DNA of 16,489 nucleotides from Myxococcales bacterium. Lineage in GTDB: Bacteria > Myxococcota_A > Polyangia > Nannocystales > Nannocystaceae. Position numbers and translations under genes: made by a program. The DNA lies in contig JACKDV010000054.1 in NCBI GenBank assembly GCA_020633315.1, forward strand, positions 1-16,489, in the 5' to 3' direction. Position 1 is the first letter of the stretch; every line of letters begins with the position of its first letter. Shown piece by piece: positions 6,665 through 13,571 of the stretch. Below the pieces are notes generated by a model that did no database searches, had not been told where the DNA came from, and worked only from the letters and a program-made list of their open reading frames with translations.

Positions 6665-8017
6665 ATGATGTGGTTCGAGGGCATGGGTGGGCAACGCGCA
6701 ACGCGCTGGGTGCTGGGTGCTGGCCTGCTGCTGGGCTGCGGGGGTGACGACGGCGGCCGGGCCAGCGAAGGCGGCGACACGGGACCCGGGGTGCTGTCGA
6801 TCGGCTCTGCGACCGAGAACGACGACGTCTCGGAGGAGAGCGGCGGGGGCAAGTTCGACGTCTTCGTCAGCGATGCCGGCAACGCGGGCGACTGCCCCGG
6901 TGGCGGCGGGGGCATGGACGGCGAGGTGGACTTCAGCCTGATCTGGATCGCCAATTCGCCCGAGGGCACCGTGTCGAAGATCGACACCCAGACCGGGGTG
7001 GAGCTGGCGCGCTACTACAGCGGGCCGACCAATGGGGTCGACGATCCCTCGCGTACCTCGGTCAACCTCGCCGGCGACGTGGCCGTGACCAACCGCTCGG
7101 GCGGCATCACCAAGATCGCCGCGCGCGAGAATGGCTGCGTCGACGCCAACAACAACGGGACCATCGAGACCTCGACCGGACCCAACGACGTGCTCCCCTT
7201 CGGCCAGGACGAGTGCGTGCTGTGGCACCTGCCGCTGCCCAACGGCGGCAGCAACCAGCAGGGGCCGCGCCCCACCGCCTGGGATGCCGGCGCCACCAAC
7301 AACCCCTGCGCCGTCGACAGCTACCGGGTGTGGGTGGGCTTCTACGACCTGCCGATCAACTCGGGCCACTTCTATCGCCTCGCGGGCAACGACGGCACGA
7401 TCCTCGACGAGGTGATCACCCCCAACTGGAAGATCGAGGCGCCCGGCGGCTACGGCCCCTACGGCGGCGCCGTGGACAGCGGGGGCAACTTCTGGGTCAC
7501 CGGCCTGCGCGGCCCGCTGGTCCGCATCGACGCGGTCACCCTCGACTACCAGCAGTGGGAGGCTCCCGCGGGCACCGCCTTCTACGGCATGACGGTGGAC
7601 GCCGACGGCGAGCCCTGGATGGCCGGTCTCAACGGCGAGCTGACCCACTTCGATCCCGCGACCCAGAGCTTCGAGGTGTTCCAGATCGGCGCCAACTCGC
7701 TGCGCGGCCTGCAGATCGATCGCAACGGCACGCTGTGGGCCGCCGTCAACGGGCAGTGCGGCGTGGCGCAGTTCGACGTGGCCAGCCGCACCATCGTCAA
7801 CCCGCTCATCCCCCTGCCCGGCTGCGGCACCCCGGTGGGCGTGAGCATCGACGTGGACGGCAACGTGTGGGTCCCCGACCAGGGAGCCAACAACGCCTAC
7901 AAGATGGATCCGCTCACCTACGCGACCTCGGTCACGCCGGGTCTGGTGGCGCCCTACACCTACTCGGACATGACGGGCGCCGGGCTGGGGCTGGTCTACA
8001 ACCCGCCCGCGGGCTGA
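6665..8017 (+). CDS. Vgb/NHL-like beta-propeller lipoprotein
   Basis: The 450-residue product has a signal peptide with lipobox LLLGC (Cys25) and a Gly/Asp/Ser-rich linker, so it is probably anchored in the envelope. The rest shows beta-propeller repeats. Four clear ones are GGAVDSGGNFWV, GMTVDADGEPWMAG, GLQIDRNGTLWAA and GVSIDVDGNVWVPD, with an earlier blade at SLIWIANSPEGTVSKID. This is the pattern of virginiamycin B lyase-like and NHL propellers. The insert DANNNGTIE (160-168) looks like a Ca2+-binding EF-hand/dockerin loop. True lyase activity is doubtful, since no catalytic residues can be assigned by eye; a binding or structural role is as likely. The family is common in myxobacteria. 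It is divergent from the hydrolase, so the two surface proteins may share regulation. Confidence 0.75.
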   Translation: MMWFEGMGGQRATRWVLGAGLLLGCGGDDGGRASEGGDTGPGVLSIGSATENDDVSEESGGGKFDVFVSDAGNAGDCPGGGGGMDGEVDFSLIWIANSPEGTVSKIDTQTGVELARYYSGPTNGVDDPSRTSVNLAGDVAVTNRSGGITKIAARENGCVDANNNGTIETSTGPNDVLPFGQDECVLWHLPLPNGGSNQQGPRPTAWDAGATNNPCAVDSYRVWVGFYDLPINSGHFYRLAGNDGTILDEVITPNWKIEAPGGYGPYGGAVDSGGNFWVTGLRGPLVRIDAVTLDYQQWEAPAGTAFYGMTVDADGEPWMAGLNGELTHFDPATQSFEVFQIGANSLRGLQIDRNGTLWAAVNGQCGVAQFDVASRTIVNPLIPLPGCGTPVGVSIDVDGNVWVPDQGANNAYKMDPLTYATSVTPGLVAPYTYSDMTGAGLGLVYNPPAG

Positions 8018-8041
8018 GCCCCGACCGAGGGCCGGCGAGGC

Positions 8042-8153
8042 CGGGTGGCGACGAGGCGGGGCGTCCGCGCGCCGTCATCGGCTGGCGTCCGCCTCGCCGG
8101 GTGGCATCGAGGCGGGGCGTCCGCGCTCGGTCATCTGCTAGCGTCCGTCTCGT
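8042..8153 (+). repeat. 56 bp imperfect tandem duplication spanning a promoter
   Basis: Copy 1 is 8042-8097 and copy 2 is 8098-8153. They align without gaps and match at 48 of 56 positions by my count. Copy 2 contains TAGCGT (8139-8144) and the first two bases of the GTG start codon of the next gene. The same place in copy 1 reads TGGCGT, and the start-codon position reads GCC. The duplication lies in the spacer after the beta-propeller gene. Confidence 0.85.
8136..8144 (+). promoter_or_regulatory. Predicted extended -10 of the class V PLP enzyme gene
   Basis: TGC-TAGCGT ends 7 nt before the GTG at 8152, implying a leaderless mRNA. It belongs to the second copy of the tandem duplication. Confidence 0.45.
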
Positions 8154-9351
8154 GCTCGATCCCGCCCCGCGACTCGGCGACCGCAGCCTGTTCCCCACCC
8201 TCCGGGCGCGGGCCTACCTCAACCATGCCGCGATCTCCCCCGCCTCCACGCGGGTGCAGGCCGCGGTGAGCGAGCTGGTGGCCGACTATGCCGCGCGGGG
8301 CGTGGAGGCGCTGTTTCCCCAGCTCGAGCAGCGCGAGCGACTGCGGGGTCAGCTCGCGGAGCTCGTGGGGGCGCACCGCGAGGAGATCGGCTACGTCGCC
8401 AACACCACCGCGGGGGTGCGAGCGGTGGCCTTGTGCGTCCCCTGGTCGGCCGGCGACACCGTGGTGCTGCTGCGCGGAGAGTTCCCCGCCAACGTGACCC
8501 CGTGGCAGCGCGCGGCCGAGCTGTTCGACCTGCGCCTACGCTGGCTGGAGGTGAGCGACTTCCACGGGAGCGCGGGCGATGGCCTGGCGAGGCTCGAGGC
8601 CGTGCTGCGCGAGGGCGTGCGCCTGGTCGCCGTCTCGGCCGTGCAATTCCAGACCGGCCTGCGCATGCCGCTGGAGGAGATCGGAGCGCTGTGCCGCGCT
8701 CACGGGGCCGAGCTGTTCGTGGATGGGATCCAGGGCTGCGGCGCCACCCCGATCGACGTGGCGACCGCCCACATCGACTACCTCAGCTGCGGCAGCCACA
8801 AGTGGCTGATGGGCCTCGAGGGCCTGGCGTTCCTCTACGTCCGCGCCGAGCGAGCCGCCGTGCTGCGTCCGGTGGTCGCCGGCTGGCTCAGCCACGAGGA
8901 GGGCCTGCGCTTCCTGTTCGAGGGCGCCGGTCACCTCCGCTACGATCGACCGATTCGGGCGCGGGCGGACCTCGTGGAGGGCGGCGCCATGCCGGGCACC
9001 GTGCTGCTCGCCCTCGACGCGTCGCTCGGCCTCCTGCACCAGCTCACCGTCCCCGCGATCTTCGAGCACCTGCAGGCCTACCACGACCGGCTCGAGCCAG
9101 GGCTTCGGCAGCGCGGCTTCGCCAGCGAGCGCAGCCCGGTGAGGGCCCAGCGCTCCGGCATCCTCTCGGTGCTGCCCCCGAAGGACGTGGAGCTCGCCCC
9201 CCTGCACGCGGCCCTGGGTCGGCGAGGGATCTCGTGCAGCATGCCCGACGGTCGCCTGCGCTTCGCCCCGCACTGGCCCAACGCGTTGACCGAGACCGAT
9301 GAGGTGCTCACAGCGATCGACGAGGCGCTCGCCGAGCTACGCGGGGGCTGA
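8152..9351 (+). CDS. Class V aminotransferase / cysteine desulfurase-like PLP enzyme
   Basis: The 399-residue protein has the length and landmarks of class V (NifS-like) PLP enzymes. YLNHAAISPAS is the N-terminal substrate loop, YVANTTAGV binds the cofactor phosphate, and FVDGIQGCG supplies Asp191 for the pyridine nitrogen. CGSHKWLMG supplies the Schiff-base lysine Lys217. The Asp-Lys spacing of 26 residues is the same as in IscS. No obvious mobile active-site cysteine of the IscS/SufS type stands out, so a desulfurase role is unproven; isopenicillin-N epimerase-like or aminotransferase activity is equally possible. No Fe-S scaffold gene is nearby. The GTG at 8152 is chosen because the longer frame overlaps the previous gene in another frame and a -10 box ends 7 nt upstream. 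Confidence 0.88.
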   Translation: MLDPAPRLGDRSLFPTLRARAYLNHAAISPASTRVQAAVSELVADYAARGVEALFPQLEQRERLRGQLAELVGAHREEIGYVANTTAGVRAVALCVPWSAGDTVVLLRGEFPANVTPWQRAAELFDLRLRWLEVSDFHGSAGDGLARLEAVLREGVRLVAVSAVQFQTGLRMPLEEIGALCRAHGAELFVDGIQGCGATPIDVATAHIDYLSCGSHKWLMGLEGLAFLYVRAERAAVLRPVVAGWLSHEEGLRFLFEGAGHLRYDRPIRARADLVEGGAMPGTVLLALDASLGLLHQLTVPAIFEHLQAYHDRLEPGLRQRGFASERSPVRAQRSGILSVLPPKDVELAPLHAALGRRGISCSMPDGRLRFAPHWPNALTETDEVLTAIDEALAELRGG

Positions 9352-9497
9352 TCGGGAAGCTCGGGCTCGGAGCTCGTCGGGCGCGAATGCGATGGAACGG
9401 ACGCGCTATGGCGTGGCACGACGCGCGGCCTCGTCGGTGCGACCACCACGACGCGAAGGCTGCGTCGCGCGAAGGAGCGCGGGCCAGTCGGCACGGC

Positions 9498-10721
9498 TCA
9501 GAACCACAGCTGCCCCTGTAGGTGCGCCCCGTGGGTCCCGCAGCCGCCGGTGTCCACCCATAGCTCGCAGCGATACCGGAGCTGGAGCTTGGCGTGATCG
9601 CCAGCCAGGTACAGGTTGATCCCCGGCTCGATCGGCATGCGGGCCGCCGGATCGGATTCCAGTCGCATGACTCCCACCCGCGTCGCCAGCTCGAGACGCT
9701 TGCGCACCGCCACGATCGACGCCTGCCCGTAGGCCCCCCAGGCCGACTGCGCAGCCTCGCCATCGGGCTGGGACCGACGCCAGAAGCCCTCGCCCATCGC
9801 CTGCACCCGCCAGCCCTGCAGCGCCACGTCGCCGCCCACGGTGATCGTGCGCAGGCTCGGCAGCGGCACCTCACGCAGCTGCCCCGTCATCACGTCGAGC
9901 ACCGTATCCACGCGGTCGACCTCGTTGGTCGCGGCGTTGGCCGCCACCGCGAAGCGAAACGGCAGGTCGTGATCGGCATTGGCCACGGTGGTGTACGAGT
10001 AGCCCATCGCCCCCAGCGGGGCGCCCACCACCCGGGCGGTGACCAGCGGCTGGGGGTTGCGCGGAGCGTCGCGATCCAGCCCCTCGCCGTCGAGCACCCC
10101 CAGGTAGTACTCCAGGCGGCCATCGAAGGGCCGGCCGAGCACCGTCACCCCGATGTCGCGATCCACCCGGAAGGCATCGAGCACCGAGCCGCGATCGAGC
10201 GATAGCTGCAGCGGCAGGTTGGTGGGAAAGCCCCGCGTGAACCACGGGCGATACTGACCCACCAGCAACGCAAAGGCCGGGTGCAGATCGATCGTGGCGT
10301 TGAGATCGAGCAGCCTCACGGTGCCTGCGAATTCCGGCTGGAGCTGGAACTGCAGGCGATTGCCGAACAGGTGGCCCTGGAGCATCGTGCGAGCGATGCG
10401 AACGGCGAAGCCGTGGGTGGGCTCGCGATCGACCACGTCGACCCCGTAGCGCAGCGAGGCGAGCAGCCCCAGCGACAGGCCGAAGCGCCCATCGACCGAG
10501 TCGACACCAAAGCCCTCGCTCAACGAGGCGTGGGCTCGACCGGCCGGACGGGGCGAGGGAGGCGGGGGCACGGGCACCGGCTCGGCCGCAGGCGACGGCC
10601 CACGACCGTGGAAGGGAGAGCTCGGCGCGGCGCGCTCGGGCTCGGCGCGCTCGAGCTCGGCGGAAGATGGGCTGGGAGCCGCGGCGAGCAGCCCGAGCAG
10701 CAGCGAGGACGCGGTGATCAT
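9498..10721 (-). CDS. OprP/OprO-type outer-membrane porin
   Basis: The 407-residue product has a Sec signal peptide (MITASSLLLGLLAAAPSPSSA), then a linker of about 45 residues rich in Pro, Ala and Glu, then an alternating beta-strand pattern to the end. The C-terminal residue is Phe (QLWF), the usual signal for outer-membrane barrel assembly. The LSLGLLASLRYGVD start, the LQFQLQPEF strand and the LLVGQYRPWFTRGFPT block resemble phosphate-selective porins O and P. It probably forms a channel; the substrate cannot be read from the sequence. The ATG at 10721 is chosen for the signal peptide, with GAAGG just upstream. It is the last of four minus-strand genes, 66 bp behind the ExbD-like lipoprotein. 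Confidence 0.8.
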   Translation of the reverse strand: MITASSLLLGLLAAAPSPSSAELERAEPERAAPSSPFHGRGPSPAAEPVPVPPPPSPRPAGRAHASLSEGFGVDSVDGRFGLSLGLLASLRYGVDVVDREPTHGFAVRIARTMLQGHLFGNRLQFQLQPEFAGTVRLLDLNATIDLHPAFALLVGQYRPWFTRGFPTNLPLQLSLDRGSVLDAFRVDRDIGVTVLGRPFDGRLEYYLGVLDGEGLDRDAPRNPQPLVTARVVGAPLGAMGYSYTTVANADHDLPFRFAVAANAATNEVDRVDTVLDVMTGQLREVPLPSLRTITVGGDVALQGWRVQAMGEGFWRRSQPDGEAAQSAWGAYGQASIVAVRKRLELATRVGVMRLESDPAARMPIEPGINLYLAGDHAKLQLRYRCELWVDTGGCGTHGAHLQGQLWF

Positions 10722-10787
10722 GGAGCCTTCGCGCGACCGACCATGGCAGCCCCCTCGGCGATTGCCAAGGCGCACCGACGTCGCAGC

Positions 10788-11699
10788 TCACCTAGGCGCG
10801 ACCAGCTCCACCCGCGGGAAGCGGCAGCCACCCTCGCCCCTGCCCTCGCCGCAGTCTCCCATCAGCGCATCGAGGGCATCCACGAGCTGCTGCATCGGGA
10901 TCGAGGGAGCTGCCTCGATGGCGACCGTCTTGGCCCCGGGGTGCTCGTTGGCCAGGCGCTGGGCCGTCGTGCGCAGCGCCTCCATATCCCCGGCCGGCAA
11001 CGTGATGGGCTCGATGCCCTTCCCTCGCAGCACGATGCCGTCGGCGCCGAGCGAGACCTCGAGCGCGAGGGGATCCTGGGGACGCTCCTCCGCGGGCCGC
11101 GGCGCCACCGTGATCGCCTGCACGGGCGCAGCCCATAGTCGGGCGAAACGCCGGGAGACTCGCTCGATCGTGGCGTCGGTGCGCGGCCGCGCGAAGTCCA
11201 GGGCGAGCATCGCAACGAAGAGCCCCCGGACCTGGGCCTGCACCTCCTCGCCGCTGGCCGAGGCGAGGAAGGCGGCAGCATCCCCTTGGCACATCGCAGG
11301 GGCCTCGGGCCCGTCGAGCCTCGGGCAGTAGTGATGGAGGCAAGCGTCCACCAGTGCGCGGGAACGATCGAGGGCATCAGTGGGCAACGGCAGCGGGAGC
11401 TCGCAGCGTGCGAGCAACAGGGCACCGCAGTCGGCCACCGCCGCCTGGGCGTCGGCGAGCGCCCGGGCCCGCTGGTCCGGGGGGAGCTCCTCCACTCGCT
11501 CGAGCAGGGCGCTGCACTGGTCGAGCGCATGAAGCTCGGCGTCCGGCGACGCCGCGGGCTCGGGCGCGGCTGCCTCGGGTGGCGACGGCTCCCGCTGCGG
11601 CGTGGCGGAGCGGTGGCATCCGAGCGACGCGAGGACGATCGCCACGGCGAGGCTTCCGTGCCGCCAGCAAGCCCTCGCCCTCGCGTCGATCCCCCGCAC
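10788..11699 (-). CDS. Lipoprotein with ExbD/TolR-like C-terminal domain
   Basis: The 303-residue product starts with a signal peptide ending LASLGC, with Cys28 the likely lipidated residue, followed by a Pro/Ala/Glu linker (31-55). The middle (about 56-195) is helical with several cysteines. The last 90 residues follow the ExbD/TolR periplasmic pattern: strand LEVSLGADGIVLRGKGI, helix ALRTTAQRLANEH, then TVAIEAAPSIPMQQLVDALDALM, and a final strand PRVELVAP. ExbD and TolR normally carry this domain behind one transmembrane helix and pair with ExbB/TolQ, which is absent here. The aspartate-bearing ExbD membrane helix is also missing, so proton-driven function is unlikely. GTG 11699 starts 13 nt after the DyP stop, which suggests co-transcription. 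The domain call rests on pattern only. Confidence 0.6.
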   Translation of the reverse strand: MRGIDARARACWRHGSLAVAIVLASLGCHRSATPQREPSPPEAAAPEPAASPDAELHALDQCSALLERVEELPPDQRARALADAQAAVADCGALLLARCELPLPLPTDALDRSRALVDACLHHYCPRLDGPEAPAMCQGDAAAFLASASGEEVQAQVRGLFVAMLALDFARPRTDATIERVSRRFARLWAAPVQAITVAPRPAEERPQDPLALEVSLGADGIVLRGKGIEPITLPAGDMEALRTTAQRLANEHPGAKTVAIEAAPSIPMQQLVDALDALMGDCGEGRGEGGCRFPRVELVAPR

Positions 11700-11712
11700 G
11701 ATCCTCCGGGGC

Positions 11713-12591
11713 TCAGCCGAGCCGGAGCGCCGACAGATCCAGTCGACCGTCGCGCACGGGAGGGCACCAGAAGTAGCTGCCCGTCACCGGCCGCGTGAAC
11801 GAGAACAGCGAGTCCACGATCCCGTCCTCGTGGCCCACCATGCGGCGCAGCAGCGCCTCGTAGGCATCGAACGAGCGCCCGAAGGCCACGAACACCAAGC
11901 CCTCACCGTCGGGATCCGACCATGGCATGGAGCGACGCAGCACGAAGGCCTCGGGCTCGAAGCTCTCCTGCGCGGTGCGCTTGACGTGCGCCGATGCGGG
12001 GGCATCGTCGATCTCCTCGTCGTCGGCGTGGCTCCGCCCGAACACGAGATCCCGCTCCCCCGGGCTCATCGCCTCGAAGCGGTCGAGATCGTGGCGCCAG
12101 GCCTGGATCGCCACGAAGCTCCCACCGTCGAGCCCAGCCCCCGCCCCGGTCACCAGCGCCGCGTGCTCGGCCTGCTCGCCCTTGGGGTTCTCGGTGCCGT
12201 CCATGTAGCCGCTCAGGTCGCGCCCCGCCTGGTAGCGGAAGGACTCCACGACGTGGTCGAGCACGAAGCCGTCGCCGAGCCGAGCGCACAGCATCCGGCC
12301 CCGGTGCAGCAGCTCACCGCGGTCGTCGCCCCGCAGCCACGCGCACAGCCCCATGGGAGTCGACGGCACCGTGATCCCGGAACCCACCAGGCGCGGGTGC
12401 TCGCGTAGGCCCGGCACCTCGCCGCCGGCCTCGCGCACCACCGCCTCGCCCAGGCCGATCACGTCCGGGCCCAGCTCGTGCGAGGCCAAGGCCCGCAGCG
12501 CGGCCGCGAGATCGCCCCCGAGTCGGCGGCGGAGGAACAGGTAGCGACCGACCGACGGGACGTCGTGGAGGATTCCCGGCTGACACGACAT
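11713..12591 (-). CDS. DyP-type haem peroxidase (YfeX-like)
   Basis: The 292-residue protein has the length and motifs of YfeX-type dye-decolourising peroxidases. LSGYMDGTENP (127-136) contains the GxxDG motif with the distal Asp131. His202 in SAHVKR is the expected proximal haem ligand and Arg219 in VLRRSMPW the distal arginine. VTGSYFWCPP closes the barrel, as in E. coli YfeX. It should bind haem b and use H2O2 to oxidise bulky substrates. No signal peptide is present, so it is cytoplasmic. ATG 12591 is chosen; a GTG two codons upstream at 12597 is a possible alternative. It lies 52 bp downstream of the acyltransferase and 13 bp upstream of the ExbD-like lipoprotein, so it is probably in the same transcription unit. 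Confidence 0.92.
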   Translation of the reverse strand: MSCQPGILHDVPSVGRYLFLRRRLGGDLAAALRALASHELGPDVIGLGEAVVREAGGEVPGLREHPRLVGSGITVPSTPMGLCAWLRGDDRGELLHRGRMLCARLGDGFVLDHVVESFRYQAGRDLSGYMDGTENPKGEQAEHAALVTGAGAGLDGGSFVAIQAWRHDLDRFEAMSPGERDLVFGRSHADDEEIDDAPASAHVKRTAQESFEPEAFVLRRSMPWSDPDGEGLVFVAFGRSFDAYEALLRRMVGHEDGIVDSLFSFTRPVTGSYFWCPPVRDGRLDLSALRLG

Positions 12592-12643
12592 GGGCACCGT
12601 CGCTTGTAGCCGACGCCCCCGCGGCCGGGCAAGCGCCCCTTCG

Positions 12644-13420
12644 TCACAGGGGCTCGAGGCAGCGGTGGCCGAGCATCTCGCCGCGCTCGATCCATCCCTC
12701 CATCACCTCGCGCACCCGCTCCATCAGCTCCGGGATCTGATCGTCCCGCAGCCCCGCGGTCTCGATCTGGGGCGCCACGTACACCTCGAGCCGGGACGGC
12801 CGCATGGTCATGGCTCCCTTGGGCAGCATGCGATAGGCCCCGCGGGAGACGATGGGCACGATGGGCACCCCCGCATCGCGGGCGGCCCGGAACACGCCCG
12901 ACTTGAACGGGCGCAGCTTGCCGTCGAGGGTGCGGTGCGCCTCGGGGAAGGCCAGCACCGAGATCCCCCGGGAGGCCCGCTCCTTGAAGGCCGCCGCGAT
13001 CACCTCGTAGCGCTTCTCGCCCTTGGGCACCGCGATGGCGTTGGCCACTCGCATCAGCCAGCCGTAGCCCGGCACCATGAGGTGAGCCGCGTTCTCCAGC
13101 CCACACAGCGGCACGGGAATCGAGCCGCAGGCGATGTTGGCGTCGAGCATGCTGACGTGGTTCATCGCGAACACCGAGGTCCGCGAACGGTCGTAGCGCT
13201 CGTCGTAGCGCACCTTGAGCGGGCACATCAGCAGCCACAGCGGCCACGCGACCTTGCGATGCAGGTGCGTGTGCTGGAACCGCTCGAAAGGGACGAAGGG
13301 CAGGAACGGCAGGGAGACGGTCGCCAGCGCTCCCATCCAGCCGAGCGTGGCCACCCAGCCGACGGCGGACCATGGAGCCCACAGCAGATCGCCGGCGAGG
13401 GTTCGTTCGGGGTTGGGCAT
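12644..13420 (-). CDS. PlsC-type 1-acylglycerol-3-phosphate acyltransferase-like protein
   Basis: The 258-residue protein has the PlsC/LPLAT catalytic motif NHVSMLD, with His88 and Asp93 in HxxxxD spacing, and the second motif FPEAHRT (158-164). The canonical second motif is FPEGTRS; the Glu and Arg are kept but Gly and Thr are replaced. Two hydrophobic segments near the N-terminus (about 12-45) and LWLLMCPL suggest membrane association. It probably transfers an acyl chain to lysophosphatidate or another lysolipid in the inner membrane. The ATG at 13420 is chosen because the family similarity begins there; the longer frame to 13786 is antisense to the divergent regulator. It is the first gene of the four-gene minus-strand run. 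Confidence 0.85.
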   Translation of the reverse strand: MPNPERTLAGDLLWAPWSAVGWVATLGWMGALATVSLPFLPFVPFERFQHTHLHRKVAWPLWLLMCPLKVRYDERYDRSRTSVFAMNHVSMLDANIACGSIPVPLCGLENAAHLMVPGYGWLMRVANAIAVPKGEKRYEVIAAAFKERASRGISVLAFPEAHRTLDGKLRPFKSGVFRAARDAGVPIVPIVSRGAYRMLPKGAMTMRPSRLEVYVAPQIETAGLRDDQIPELMERVREVMEGWIERGEMLGHRCLEPL

Positions 13421-13470
13421 TGGTCGGGGATTCTGCCGTAGGTCCCCACTCCGCGGGACGGGCCCCACGT

Positions 13471-13487
13471 GAGGACACCGGGTCCTC
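13471..13487. promoter_or_regulatory. Inverted repeat in the divergent acyltransferase/regulator spacer
   Basis: GAGGAC and GTCCTC form a perfect 6 bp inverted repeat with a 5 nt centre. It lies 51 bp upstream of the acyltransferase start and about 66 bp upstream of the regulator -10. An operator is possible. Confidence 0.25.
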
Positions 13488-13549
13488 GGCCCTTTTCCCG
13501 CGATCAGCGCGGCCGACGGTGGGGAGAGCCGACGGGGCCCAGGGGCCGC

Positions 13550-13558
13550 TGGTATAGT
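13550..13558 (+). promoter_or_regulatory. Predicted extended -10 of the FHA regulator gene
   Basis: TGG-TATAGT is the best extended -10 match in the window. It ends 13 nt before the GTG at 13572, so the leader would be only about 6 nt. An in-frame GTG at 13557 overlaps the hexamer and so cannot be the start if this promoter is used. Confidence 0.55.
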
Positions 13559-13571
13559 GCAGCCGCCTCTC

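Noticed and set aside
9352..9497. Possible terminator hairpins between the PLP enzyme and porin genes
   Set aside because: Only short G+C-rich complementary pieces without a T tract are visible, which is expected by chance at this base composition.
11713..11765. DyP C-terminal tail resembling an encapsulin cargo-loading peptide (LDLSALR)
   Set aside because: YfeX-type peroxidases without encapsulin also end in a similar Leu-rich tail right after the barrel, and no encapsulin gene is in the window.
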